Source: Rahnella sp. AA (GTDB lineage Bacteria > Pseudomonadota > Gammaproteobacteria > Enterobacterales > Enterobacteriaceae). Taken from it: a stretch of DNA of 64,000 nt. The notes beneath the pieces were generated by a model. The model worked only from the letters and a program-made list of their open reading frames with translations. It was not told the DNA's origin and ran no database searches. Each line of letters begins with the position of its first letter. The first letter of the stretch is position 1. The position numbers and the translations under genes were made by a program. The DNA lies in the NCBI RefSeq assembly GCF_002834385.1, contig NZ_PITQ01000006.1, positions 286,708 to 350,707 on the forward strand, written 5' to 3'. Positions 28,009 to 36,330 of this stretch are shown here, in pieces.

Positions 28009-29220
28009 ATGACTGAGTGCTCATCGCTGGACACCCGGCCAGATACTTCTGCGTTCCGCCGCTGGCTGGCGGTTTTCTCTCTGGCCTGCGGTACATTCGC
28101 GCTGGTTAATACTGAATTTCTGCCGATCGGGCTGCTTTCGCCGATTGCGCAGTCTTTGGGCGTGACGGAAGGCCACGCCGGTCTGGCCGTGATGTTGCCG
28201 GGATTAATCGCAGCAATTTCTGCTCCGCTGATTATGCTGTTTGCCCGAAAAATAGATCGCCGCCATCTGCTGCTGTTGCTTTCTGCGACGGTAATTCTGG
28301 CAAATGGTATCGCCGTGATGGCGGAGTCCTTCAACGTTTTGCTGATCGGACGCATTATTTTGGGGGTCGGCGTCGGGGGGTTCTGGTCATTCGCTATTCC
28401 TTCCGGAAGGCGTCTGGTTTCCGAAGAGCAGGGCGCTCGCGCCATTTCGCTGATTACCGCAGGCGTTGCGGTTGGAACCGTTGCCGGGGTGCCTGCCGGG
28501 GCATTTATCGGCGATCTGTTTGGCTGGCGGATGGCGTTCACCCTGAATGCCGTTCTGGCGCTGGCTTTCTTTGTGCTGCAATGGCTGGCACTCCCTTCTT
28601 TACCCGCGCAACAATCTATAGGTTTGCGTGCAATGCTGGGGGTAACGAAAGTCGCGGGTATCCGTTATGCGCTGATTATCGGCGTGTTTATGGCGGGTGG
28701 TCATTTTGCGGCATACACCTACCTCGAACCCTGGCTACGGTTTAATTTGCAACTGTCTGCGAGCAATATCTCTCTGCTGCTGATGGGTTATGGCCTTGCA
28801 GGCCTGCTTGGTACTCTGACAACTGAGATTACCGTGCGTGAGTTTGGCGTTAAAAAAGCGTTTATGTTTAATATGCTGTTGCTCAGCGTCTCGGTGCTGG
28901 TGTTGTCAGTATTTAATGTGCCGTTACCGCTGGCGGCTGCACTGGTTATCTTGTGGGGGCTGGCATTCGGTGCGTTGCCGGTGTGCCTGAATATCTGGAC
29001 GTATCAGGCTTCGCCTGCCTTGTTTGAAACCGGTTCAGCGTTGCTTGTGTGCGTATTCCAGACTTCACTGGCGCTGGGGGCCTTGTTTGGCGGGATCCTG
29101 GCGGATAGCCGCGGTGTCAGCAGTGCATTTCTGCTCGGCGGCGCGCTGACGCTGCTGGCAGGCATCACCATTTTCCTTTCGCGTCCTCAGCCTGTTGCGC
29201 TGCATTCCGCCAATGAATGA
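28009..29220 (+). CDS. MFS transporter, DHA1 family (NepI/YdhP-like)
   Basis: A twelve-segment inner-membrane exporter of 403 residues. The pattern FALVNTEFLPIGLLSPIAQSLG (outline) and GRIILGVGVGGFW (motif A/B region) match the arabinose-efflux/NepI/YdhP subgroup of drug and metabolite exporters, and PAGAFIGDLFGWRMAF corresponds to the antiporter motif C region. Members export purine nucleosides, sugars or drugs. No neighbouring gene fixes the substrate here. A terminator-like hairpin follows. Confidence 0.87.
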   Translation: MTECSSLDTRPDTSAFRRWLAVFSLACGTFALVNTEFLPIGLLSPIAQSLGVTEGHAGLAVMLPGLIAAISAPLIMLFARKIDRRHLLLLLSATVILANGIAVMAESFNVLLIGRIILGVGVGGFWSFAIPSGRRLVSEEQGARAISLITAGVAVGTVAGVPAGAFIGDLFGWRMAFTLNAVLALAFFVLQWLALPSLPAQQSIGLRAMLGVTKVAGIRYALIIGVFMAGGHFAAYTYLEPWLRFNLQLSASNISLLLMGYGLAGLLGTLTTEITVREFGVKKAFMFNMLLLSVSVLVLSVFNVPLPLAAALVILWGLAFGALPVCLNIWTYQASPALFETGSALLVCVFQTSLALGALFGGILADSRGVSSAFLLGGALTLLAGITIFLSRPQPVALHSANE

Positions 29221-29267
29221 TCGGTTGCTTACAGGAAATCTCTCCACGTAAGAATCTTGCCGCTACC

Positions 29268-29295
29268 AAAGGCCCGCTGATTGCGGGCTTAATTT
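29268..29295 (+). terminator. Terminator after MFS gene
   Basis: GCCCGC and GCGGGC arms with a short loop, preceded by AAAG and followed by TTAATTT. Confidence 0.6.
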
Positions 29296-29399
29296 GATAT
29301 AAGGCAAATAACTCTCAACTATTGTCGATTAATTGTTCGCCTGAACTTCAGCTCCCTGCTATTTTTTAAAAAGGAGTTGAACCTGAGGGAGAGCGCTAT

Positions 29400-29648
29400 A
29401 TGAGAGTACTTAAAAGTGAAACGGACTATATATCGTCGATGTTTGAAGATTACTTCCGGCTGTCTGAAGCTGCCGTTTCACCTTTAATGAGTGATGCGGA
29501 AATTGAAGAGGCTCTTAATGAATTACATCCAAAATCATTTCCCTGCATTGGTTATTTTGTATCTACAGCAAGTGGTTGTATTTACGATGTAAATTATATA
29601 TCAAAGGATATGCTATCGGAGTGGGTAGTGGAATTAAATATCCGTTAA
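29400..29648 (+). CDS. Small protein of unknown function
   Basis: An 82-residue acidic protein, not recognised. It is soluble, with no signal peptide or membrane segment, an N-terminal helical part with many acidic residues (SDAEIEEALNELHP) and a C-terminal part rich in aromatic and hydrophobic residues. GAGGGAG lies upstream of the ATG, and a strong terminator follows 29 bases after the stop, so it looks like a real single-gene unit. Its base composition is lower in GC than most neighbours, which may reflect transfer. Confidence 0.6.
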   Translation: MRVLKSETDYISSMFEDYFRLSEAAVSPLMSDAEIEEALNELHPKSFPCIGYFVSTASGCIYDVNYISKDMLSEWVVELNIR

Positions 29649-29677
29649 TGAGCTTATTTTATGGTTTTTTATCTTAT

Positions 29678-29716
29678 AAAACATGGCCGGATGGGTAATG
29701 ATTTCGGCCATGTTTT
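29678..29716 (+). terminator. Rho-independent terminator
   Basis: Perfect 12-base arms AAAACATGGCCG and CGGCCATGTTTT around a 15-base loop, ending in a T-run, after the small unknown gene. Confidence 0.8.
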
Positions 29717-29878
29717 ACTTTATGTTTTATAGAAATAAAAATGAAATAATGTAACTTAAAAGTTAAAATATCATTCTGGGGCCGTCAGTGACTCTGTTTT
29801 TCAGGGGATGAATCCATTTTTGCATTAGGTTATTTCTTTTTCGTATTTGCCCATCGTGTAACGCTTTGAAACACTGAG

Positions 29879-29890
29879 GTCTTTAAAGAC
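29879..29890. promoter_or_regulatory. Palindrome upstream of metQ-like gene
   Basis: GTCTTTAAAGAC is a perfect 12-base palindrome, with AGGTC before and GACGC after it. It faintly recalls tandem MetJ boxes (AGACGTCT), but the match is poor. Confidence 0.25.
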
Positions 29891-29933
29891 GCTGTTTCAT
29901 TCGTCAAATTATTCACGGAAAGAGTAAGCCTCT

Positions 29934-30746
29934 ATGCGCACAGCACTAAAACTTTCAATTCTGGCACTATCCCTGGTTGGCGCACTGGCGCTGACGGCTT
30001 GTGATCAAAAATCCAAAGAGAACCACATTAAGGTGGGTATCAGTGCAGGTATCGATCAGCAAATGTGGGAAACCATCAAGAAAACGGCCAAAGATAAATA
30101 CAATCTGGATGTTGAAGTGGTGACGTTCAACGATTTCGTATTGCCTAATTCCGCACTAAGCAGTGGCGATATTGATGTTAACTCCTTCCAGCACCGCCCG
30201 TATCTCGATAAACAAATTAAAGAACGTGGCTACAAACTGGTTGAAGTCGGCAAAACCTTTGTTTACCCGATCGCGGCATATTCCCGCAAAATCAAATCTA
30301 TCGATCAACTGAGCGACGGTGCGCAGGTGGCGGTGCCGAATGACCCGACCAATCTCGGCCGTTCACTTTTGCTGCTGCAAAAACAGGGGTTAATCAAACT
30401 GAAAGAAGGTGTGGGCTTGCTGCCAACTTCGCTGGATATCATCGAGAACCCGAAACATCTTAAGATTGTTGAGATTGAAGCACCACAGCTCACCCGCGCC
30501 ATTGACGATGACAAAATTGAACTGGCGATTATCAACACGACCTATTCCGGCCAGGTTGGTCTCACGCCGGGCAAAAACGGGCTGTTTGTCGAAGATAAGA
30601 ATTCGCCTTACGTGAACATTATTGTGGCGCGGGAAGATAACAAAGACAGCCAGGCCGTGAAGGAACTGGTTGAGGCTTATCACACGGATGCGACAGTCAA
30701 AGCGGCAGACGCCATCTATCACGGTGATGCCGTGAAAGGTTGGTAA
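29934..30746 (+). CDS. MetQ/NlpA family lipoprotein
   Basis: A 270-residue periplasmic binding lipoprotein with lipobox LTAC (acylated cysteine at position 23). The body matches MetQ/NlpA (KVGISAGIDQQMWETIK, FNDFVLPNSALSSGDIDVNSFQHRPYLD in outline, VAVPNDPTNLGRSLLLLQ). MetQ proteins bind methionine for the MetNI importer, but no metN or metI is adjacent, so this is an orphan and closer to the NlpA situation. A GTCTTTAAAGAC palindrome lies about 43 bases upstream. A perfect terminator hairpin follows. Confidence 0.9.
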   Translation: MRTALKLSILALSLVGALALTACDQKSKENHIKVGISAGIDQQMWETIKKTAKDKYNLDVEVVTFNDFVLPNSALSSGDIDVNSFQHRPYLDKQIKERGYKLVEVGKTFVYPIAAYSRKIKSIDQLSDGAQVAVPNDPTNLGRSLLLLQKQGLIKLKEGVGLLPTSLDIIENPKHLKIVEIEAPQLTRAIDDDKIELAIINTTYSGQVGLTPGKNGLFVEDKNSPYVNIIVAREDNKDSQAVKELVEAYHTDATVKAADAIYHGDAVKGW

Positions 30747-30774
30747 TCTTACAGAAATTAATAAGTAATTCTTG

Positions 30775-30805
30775 AATCCTGAGATTTCACAATCTCAGGA
30801 TTTTG
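30775..30805 (+). terminator. Terminator after metQ-like gene
   Basis: Perfect 12-base stem AATCCTGAGATT and AATCTCAGGATT with a TCAC loop, followed by TTTTG. Confidence 0.88.
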
Positions 30806-30832
30806 TGTATCAATATACTGTAGACCCGGCTT

Positions 30833-31012
30833 TCAACAAACGCCGAAATCACCGTCTTCGTGATACAAATTCACGGAATCTGCGCTCACTTCGATCTCTT
30901 TTTTCGAAAAATCATCCGCACGGGCACACCACAACGTCCCGCCATCAACGCGCAATACAATCATTTTAGGTCCGCCGGTTTTTGGCTGAACCAGATCCTG
31001 GGGTTTAAACAT
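30833..31012 (-). CDS. YodC-like small protein (DUF2158)
   Basis: A 59-residue frame on the minus strand, translated by hand: it begins MFKPQDLVQPKTGGPKMIVL and ends DGDFGVC. The GGPKMIV segment and overall size match the YodC/DUF2158 family (E. coli YodC has GGPRMIV at the same place). AGAGAG lies upstream of the ATG. The function of the family is not known. It is convergent with the metQ-like gene and divergent from osmC, filling what would otherwise be an empty gap. Confidence 0.8.
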   Translation of the reverse strand: MFKPQDLVQPKTGGPKMIVLRVDGGTLWCARADDFSKKEIEVSADSVNLYHEDGDFGVC

Positions 31013-31157
31013 GTTTTTCTCTCTGTTTTTTATGTGGGTGAATGAACTCCGTCGTTTGCGTTGAAACCACGGTGAAGCCGCATAGCCGGGCGATCCTCGC
31101 GAAACGCAGTGCTAAAGCTATACTTATAGTCAATGTAATACAAACCGGAGGAAAAAC

Positions 31158-31589
31158 ATGACCATTCATAAGAAAGGATCGGCGCACTGGGAAGGCGATA
31201 TTAAACACGGTAAGGGTTACATCTCGTCTGAAAGCGGCGCCCTGAAGGATCAGCCGTACGGATTTAACACCCGCTTCGAAGGCAAAGTCGGGACCAACCC
31301 CGAAGAACTGATTGGCGCAGCACACTCTGCCTGTTTCTCAATGGCGTTATCGCTGATGCTCGGCGAAGCAGGGCACACGCCGGAAAGTATCGATACCGTT
31401 GCAGATGTGTCACTGGATAAAGTGGATGGCGGATTTGCCATCACTAAGATTGCGCTCGACAGCAAAATCAAACTGCCGGGTATCGATAAAGACAAATTTG
31501 ACGAAATCATCAAAAAAGCCAAAGCCGGCTGCCCGGTTTCACAGGTGCTGAAAGCGGAAATCACGCTGAGTTATCAGCTGGAAAACTGA
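31158..31589 (+). CDS. osmC: OsmC-type peroxiredoxin
   Basis: A 143-residue OsmC, a cytoplasmic thiol peroxidase that reduces organic hydroperoxides and is induced by osmotic and stationary-phase stress in E. coli. It starts MTIHKKGSAHWEGDIKHGKG as OsmC does. The peroxidatic cysteine is in AAHSACFSM and the resolving cysteine in AKAGCPVSQ. GGAGG precedes the ATG. A strong terminator follows. Confidence 0.93.
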   Translation: MTIHKKGSAHWEGDIKHGKGYISSESGALKDQPYGFNTRFEGKVGTNPEELIGAAHSACFSMALSLMLGEAGHTPESIDTVADVSLDKVDGGFAITKIALDSKIKLPGIDKDKFDEIIKKAKAGCPVSQVLKAEITLSYQLEN

Positions 31590-31622
31590 TGCTCTGTTGA
31601 GTCGTCAAGGCCTGAAACAAAC

Positions 31623-31650
31623 AAAGCCACGCGATATTGCGTGGCTTTTG
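31623..31650. terminator. Terminator between osmC and toxin gene
   Basis: Ten-base arms AAAGCCACGC and GCGTGGCTTT around a GATATT loop, followed by T. It lies between convergent genes and could act in both directions. Confidence 0.85.
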
Positions 31651-31655
31651 TATTG

Positions 31656-32003
31656 TCAGCCCATGATCAGCTTTTTAAACAACAGCTCCTGGACGTTTTG
31701 CCGCTGCGAAAGCAGCACATACACAGAAATCATGTTTGCCGGTTCGTTATAGGTATAAATGATCCGGTAACCGTTTAAGGTATTGCATTCACGATATTTG
31801 ATGATCCCCAAAGCCGCCAGGTCGGGTGATATCGGGCAAGACAAGGGAAAGACTTTCACTTTTTCTTCAAACTCATCCAACACGGTATTGATGATTTTTA
31901 GCGGATCGTTACCTTGGGAAGTTTGGTAACTCGCAATTTCATCAATGGACAGCTTTACGGTCTGCAGGTATTCAATTGCTATTTTACTTTTCGTTGCTGA
32001 CAT
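31656..32003 (-). CDS. ParE/RelE-superfamily toxin
   Basis: A 115-residue protein with the RelE/ParE core toward its C terminus (YRECNTLNGYRIIYTYNE then ISVYVLLSQRQNVQELLF). The Phd-type antitoxin gene is directly upstream with a 33-base gap, which supports a type II toxin-antitoxin pair. Members either cleave mRNA on the ribosome or poison DNA gyrase. The sequence does not tell which. The N-terminal 30 residues are helical, as in the family. Confidence 0.82.
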   Translation of the reverse strand: MSATKSKIAIEYLQTVKLSIDEIASYQTSQGNDPLKIINTVLDEFEEKVKVFPLSCPISPDLAALGIIKYRECNTLNGYRIIYTYNEPANMISVYVLLSQRQNVQELLFKKLIMG

Positions 32004-32036
32004 AGGGGATCCCAGTGTTTAGCAAACCCGACCGGA

Positions 32037-32270
32037 TTAGCGGTGTAAGTCTGCTAAAAGCTGTTCTCTCGTGAATGTCCGACCTTCTGCTTTATCATTT
32101 TCTGCCAGTGTCAGCAGTTTCAGTAAAGCGATGGTTTCATCCCTTTTTTGTCTGTCTTCAAAGGATTCAATCACATAAGCCGGTTCACCATTCTGAGTGA
32201 CCAGTATCGGTTGTGAAAGATCAAGTACAGCGGCATGCTTCTTCACGAAGCTGATGGTCTGTATTTGCAT
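32037..32270 (-). CDS. Phd/YefM-type antitoxin
   Basis: A 77-residue protein starting MQIQTISFVKKHAAVLDLSQP, with LVTQNGEPAYVIESFEDRQ, the conserved core of Phd/YefM antitoxins that bind operator DNA and cap the toxin through a C-terminal helix. I choose the ATG at 32270, with GGAG eight bases upstream, over an in-frame start seven codons earlier. It is upstream of, and co-directional with, the toxin gene, the usual order. Confidence 0.85.
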   Translation of the reverse strand: MQIQTISFVKKHAAVLDLSQPILVTQNGEPAYVIESFEDRQKRDETIALLKLLTLAENDKAEGRTFTREQLLADLHR

Positions 32271-32483
32271 GTTTGTTTCTCCGGCCGCCAAGCTTATTGA
32301 GGTCTAAATATAGTTCTTTTACAGACTTCATGCAAAAAGAACTTTCCTGTTTCCCATCACACCTCGAAAACATAATTTCCTACCCGTTTGACAAAAATCC
32401 GCCGCCTGCCATTACTTGATCATTCCCTTAAACCGAATGCTGAGCGATAGCGTTCGATTATATGTAGAGGTCTTGATCGCGCC

Positions 32484-33392
32484 ATGCTGACGTTACGCCA
32501 GATCCGCCATTTTATTGCCGTCGCTGAGACCGGTTCGATTTCTGCGGCTGCGCAGGCCTCGTTTGTTTCGCAATCGTCGTTAACGCAGGCGATTCAGCAA
32601 CTTGAAGTGGAAACCGAAGCCCGGCTGTTTGACCGTCACGCGAAGGGGATGACGCTGACGCATCAGGGGCATCAGTTTTTGCGCCAGTCGTATCTGATAC
32701 TCGCAACCGTTGATAACGCCAAACGCAGCCTGCAACTGGGCACCGAAAACGTGACCGGGCAAATTACGCTGGGCGTAACCAGCCTGGTGGCCGGGTATTT
32801 TCTGGTGGATTTACTCAAGCAGTTCAACGCGTATTACCCGAACGTTGAGGTGAAAGTCGTCGAGGATGAGCGCCAGTACATCGAACATCTGCTGGTCAGC
32901 GGCGAAATTGATATCGGTGTGCTGATCCTCTCAAATCTTGAAGACCGCGATGCGCTACAGACCGAAGTGCTGACCCATTCCTCTTACCGCTTGTGGCTGC
33001 CGCCGCTGCATCCGCTGCTGGAGCGTGAAAGCATTTCTCTGGCCGATATCGCCAACGAACCCCTGATCCAGCTCAATGTGGATGAAATGGAAAAGCACGC
33101 GCAGCGGCTGTGGGCGCGGGCGGGGCTGAAACCGAATATCGCGATGAAAACCGCCTCGACCGAAGCCGTGCGCAGCCTGGTGGCGGCAGGGCTTGGCGTG
33201 TCCGTTCAGCCGGACATGGCGTACCGCGCGTGGTCGCTGGAAGGCAATATGATCGAAGCCAGCAAACTGGAGGACTCCATCGAACCGTTGGATATCGGGC
33301 TGGCCTGGCGGCGCGGCAGTGCGCGACCTGAGCTGGTGACGCCGTTTCTCACCATTGCGCGGGAGAACAGCGCCAAGCGACGTCCGGCTTAG
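32484..33392 (+). CDS. LysR-family transcriptional regulator
   Basis: A 302-residue LysR protein with helix-turn-helix SISAAAQASFVSQSSLTQAIQQLE (outline) and an effector domain starting at GQITLGVTSLVAGYF. It lies just ahead of, and in the same direction as, the putrescine-type operon, 146 bases from the first aldehyde dehydrogenase. It is the natural candidate regulator for polyamine uptake and oxidation genes, though E. coli uses a different regulator type (YdcR) beside ydcSTUV. The effector is unknown. Confidence 0.87.
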   Translation: MLTLRQIRHFIAVAETGSISAAAQASFVSQSSLTQAIQQLEVETEARLFDRHAKGMTLTHQGHQFLRQSYLILATVDNAKRSLQLGTENVTGQITLGVTSLVAGYFLVDLLKQFNAYYPNVEVKVVEDERQYIEHLLVSGEIDIGVLILSNLEDRDALQTEVLTHSSYRLWLPPLHPLLERESISLADIANEPLIQLNVDEMEKHAQRLWARAGLKPNIAMKTASTEAVRSLVAAGLGVSVQPDMAYRAWSLEGNMIEASKLEDSIEPLDIGLAWRRGSARPELVTPFLTIARENSAKRRPA

Positions 33393-33538
33393 CGGGGCAT
33401 TCGCTTTTTCCGAACGCAGCCTTCAGTAATTGCTATTTGTTGCCCTCAGAGAAATTACCTAATGTGAATAGACAAATTGTTACTAACAAATAACATTTTT
33501 GTTAATTCACGATGATTGTCTTCTCTGTGGGGTAAGCG

Positions 33539-35002
33539 ATGTCGGATGCAGAATTTGTTGCCCGTTTTTCTGAAAAACATGCGATTAACGGCGACCTCCG
33601 GACCGGCGAGGGCGCCACGCAAAGTATTTTCAACCCTGCCACCGGTGAAGTGATTGCCGAAATCGCTGAAACCTCGCTTTCTCAGGTCGATCAGGCCGTC
33701 ACCGCCGCTAATAATGCTTTTCTGCGCTGGTCACGCACCACGCCAGCCGAACGCGCTTCGGTGCTTTTACGCATTGCCGACGCCATCGAAAAACAGGCAT
33801 CGTCACTGGCGCAGCTGGAATCCATAAACTGCGGGAAACCGCTTCATCAGGCGCTGAAAGACGATCTGCCCGCGGCCATCGACGTTTTTCGCTTCTTTGC
33901 CGGTGCGGTGCGATGTCAGCAGGGGCAGCTTTCCGGCGAATATCTGCCCGGCCATACGTCGATGGTGCGCCGCGATCCGCTTGGCGTGGTGGCGTCTATT
34001 GCGCCGTGGAATTACCCGCTGATGATGTCGGCGTGGAAAATTGCACCGGCGCTGGCCGCGGGAAATACCGTGGTTTTTAAACCTTCCGAACACACACCGC
34101 TGACCATTCTTGCGCTGCTGCCTGCGTTACAGGAAATCCTGCCGCCCGGCGTGCTGAACGTGATCACCGGCAGCGGCGAGGGCGTCGGTAATGCGCTGGT
34201 CAGCCATCCGCACGTACGTCTGATTTCCCTGACCGGCGATATCGTCACCGGCCAGCGCATTCTTCAGGCTGCGGTCAAAACCGTGAAACGCACGCATCTG
34301 GAACTGGGCGGTAAAGCGCCGGTGATTGTGTGCAATGACGCCGATATTGACGATGTGGTGGAGGCGGTCAGTCAGTGGGGATATTACAACGCGGGGCAGG
34401 ACTGTACGTCCGCCTGCCGCGTGTATGCGCAGGCCGGGATTTATGAGCGTCTGGTAGAAAAACTCGGCGAGGCGGTCTCGCAGTTATCTTTCGCGCGCAA
34501 AAACGACAGCGAAAACTTTATGGGGCCGCTCATCAGCAGCCGCCAGCGGGATCGCGTGTCGAGCTTTGTAGAGCGGGCGCTGAGCCAGCCGCACATCGAG
34601 CGTATTACCGGCGCAGCGTCGCATTCCGGCCCTGGTTTTTATTACCAGCCGACGCTGTTGGCGGGCTGTCTGCAAAGTGATGAAATCGTCCAGCGCGAAG
34701 TGTTCGGGCCGGTCGTGAGCGTGACGCGGTTCGATACTATTGCCCAGGTTGTCAGCTGGGCAAACGAATCAGAATACGGGCTGGCGTCGTCGGTCTGGAC
34801 GCAAAATATCGACCTTGCAATGCAAATCTCTTCCCACCTGCAATACGGCACCACCTGGATTAACACCCACTTTTCTTTAGTCAGCGAAATGCCCCACGGC
34901 GGATTAAAACGCTCCGGGTACGGCAACGATCTTTCCAGTTATTCATTACAGGATTACAGCGTAGTCAGACACATCATGGCGAAGTTCAAACCACAATTCT
35001 AA
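33539..35002 (+). CDS. Aldehyde dehydrogenase, PatD-like paralogue
   Basis: A 487-residue NAD-dependent aldehyde dehydrogenase. The catalytic cysteine is in GQDCTSAC and the general-base glutamate in LELGGKAP. The sequence around [20 protein letters not shown] matches the second aldehyde dehydrogenase at the end of this operon almost word for word. It is likely to oxidise gamma-aminobutyraldehyde or a related aminoaldehyde. The N terminus is about 14 residues longer than that of PatD. GGGGTAAGCG precedes the ATG. Confidence 0.87.
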   Translation: MSDAEFVARFSEKHAINGDLRTGEGATQSIFNPATGEVIAEIAETSLSQVDQAVTAANNAFLRWSRTTPAERASVLLRIADAIEKQASSLAQLESINCGKPLHQALKDDLPAAIDVFRFFAGAVRCQQGQLSGEYLPGHTSMVRRDPLGVVASIAPWNYPLMMSAWKIAPALAAGNTVVFKPSEHTPLTILALLPALQEILPPGVLNVITGSGEGVGNALVSHPHVRLISLTGDIVTGQRILQAAVKTVKRTHLELGGKAPVIVCNDADIDDVVEAVSQWGYYNAGQDCTSACRVYAQAGIYERLVEKLGEAVSQLSFARKNDSENFMGPLISSRQRDRVSSFVERALSQPHIERITGAASHSGPGFYYQPTLLAGCLQSDEIVQREVFGPVVSVTRFDTIAQVVSWANESEYGLASSVWTQNIDLAMQISSHLQYGTTWINTHFSLVSEMPHGGLKRSGYGNDLSSYSLQDYSVVRHIMAKFKPQF

Positions 35003-35036
35003 AAACATATCTACGACGACAGGACAGGAGTAACCG

Positions 35037-36176
35037 ATGAAAAAGCTATCTGCTATTTGTTTGGGCCTGCTGAGTTTTTTAAATACCGCTCTGGCCGCGG
35101 AAACACCGGCAAGTTTGGGTAAAAGCGAAGGCCAGTTAAATATTGTGGCCTGGCCGGGGTATATCGAGCGCGGTGAAAGCGACAAAAATTACGACTGGGT
35201 GACCCGGTTTGAAAAGCAAACCAGCTGCAAGGTGAATGTGAAAACCGCGGCGACGTCCGATGAAATGGTCAGCCTGATGGCGAAAGGCGGCTATGACCTG
35301 GTGACGGCGTCCGGTGATGCGTCGTTACGTCTGATTTACGGTAAACGCGTCCAGCCAATCAATCCGGCGCTGATCCCCAACTGGAAGAGTATCGACCCGC
35401 GTCTGACGAAGGGCGCATGGTTTAACGTTGGCGGGAAAGTGTACGGCACGCCGTATCAGTGGGGGCCAAACCTGCTGATGTATAACACCAAAACTTTCCC
35501 GACCGCGCCGGACAGCTGGGCGGTCATTTTCGTCCCGCAAAATCTGCCGGACGGCAAACCGAATCAGGGACGGGTGCAGGCGTATGACGGCCCGATCGCC
35601 ATCGCGGATGCCGCGCTGTATCTGAAAAGCACCCAGCCGGATCTGAAAATCGATGATCCGTACCAGCTCAATGAAACCCAGTATGCCGCTGTGCTGAAAC
35701 TGCTGCGCGCACAACATCCGCTGATCCACCGCTACTGGCACGATGCGTCGGTGCAGATGAGTGATTTCAAAAACGAAGGCGTGGTGGCCAGCTCTTCCTG
35801 GCCGTATCAGGCCAATGCGCTGAAAGGCGAGAAACAGCCGATTGCCACCGTGTTCCCGAAAGAGGGCGTCACCGGCTGGGCGGATACCACCATGTTAGCA
35901 GCTGATTCTGAGCATCCGAACTGTGCGTATCAGTGGATGAACTGGTCGCTTGAGCCAAAAGTACAGGGCGACGTTGCCGCCTGGTTTGGCTCCGTGCCTG
36001 CGGTTCCGGCCGGATGCAAAGCCAGCCCGCTCTTAGGCGCGGAAGGCTGCGAAACCAACGGTTTCAATAAGTTTGCGTCCATTTCCTTCTGGAAAACGCC
36101 GCAGGCCGAAGGCGGGAAGTTCGTTCCTTACAGCCGCTGGACGCAAGACTATATCGCCATCATGGGCGGCAGATAA
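35037..36176 (+). CDS. ydcS: Putrescine-type ABC transporter substrate-binding protein
   Basis: A 379-residue periplasmic binding protein of the PotD/YdcS type, with a signal peptide cut near ALAA-ET. Recognisable parts are LNIVAWPGYIERGE, the polyamine-binding lobe YDLVTASGDASLRLI and the GTPYQWGPNLLMYN strand. It precedes ydcT, ydcU, ydcV and patD, the same set and order as in E. coli. The family binds putrescine or related amines. E. coli YdcS also has reported polyhydroxybutyrate synthase activity. Confidence 0.9.
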   Translation: MKKLSAICLGLLSFLNTALAAETPASLGKSEGQLNIVAWPGYIERGESDKNYDWVTRFEKQTSCKVNVKTAATSDEMVSLMAKGGYDLVTASGDASLRLIYGKRVQPINPALIPNWKSIDPRLTKGAWFNVGGKVYGTPYQWGPNLLMYNTKTFPTAPDSWAVIFVPQNLPDGKPNQGRVQAYDGPIAIADAALYLKSTQPDLKIDDPYQLNETQYAAVLKLLRAQHPLIHRYWHDASVQMSDFKNEGVVASSSWPYQANALKGEKQPIATVFPKEGVTGWADTTMLAADSEHPNCAYQWMNWSLEPKVQGDVAAWFGSVPAVPAGCKASPLLGAEGCETNGFNKFASISFWKTPQAEGGKFVPYSRWTQDYIAIMGGR

Positions 36177-36188
36177 TCCGCTTCATCC

Positions 36189-36287
36189 TTTGAGCCGTCT
36201 CTGCGTTGGCTGCGTTCGCGAACCCCGGTCACTTACTTCAGTAAGCTCCCGGGGATTCACTCAGTTGCCGCCTTGATACAACTCAAA
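36189..36287. repeat. ERIC element (intergenic repeat unit)
   Basis: A 99-base imperfect palindrome in the gap between ydcS and ydcT. It contains GTAAGCTCCCGGGGATTCAC, nearly identical to the conserved ERIC core (GTAAGCTCCTGGGGATTCAC), and AACCCCGGTCACTTACTT, matching the other ERIC arm. The outer arms TTTGAG and CTCAAA pair. It is shorter than the 127-base consensus. It is transcribed within the operon and should fold as a long RNA hairpin. Confidence 0.88.
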
Positions 36288-36330
36288 TGATTTTGCGTTT
36301 GGTTTCGGTGAAAAAATCCAGGAGCACTTT

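Noticed and set aside
29879..29890. MetJ operator in front of the metQ-like gene
   Set aside because: The palindrome does not match tandem AGACGTCT boxes well, so I keep it only as an unassigned palindrome.
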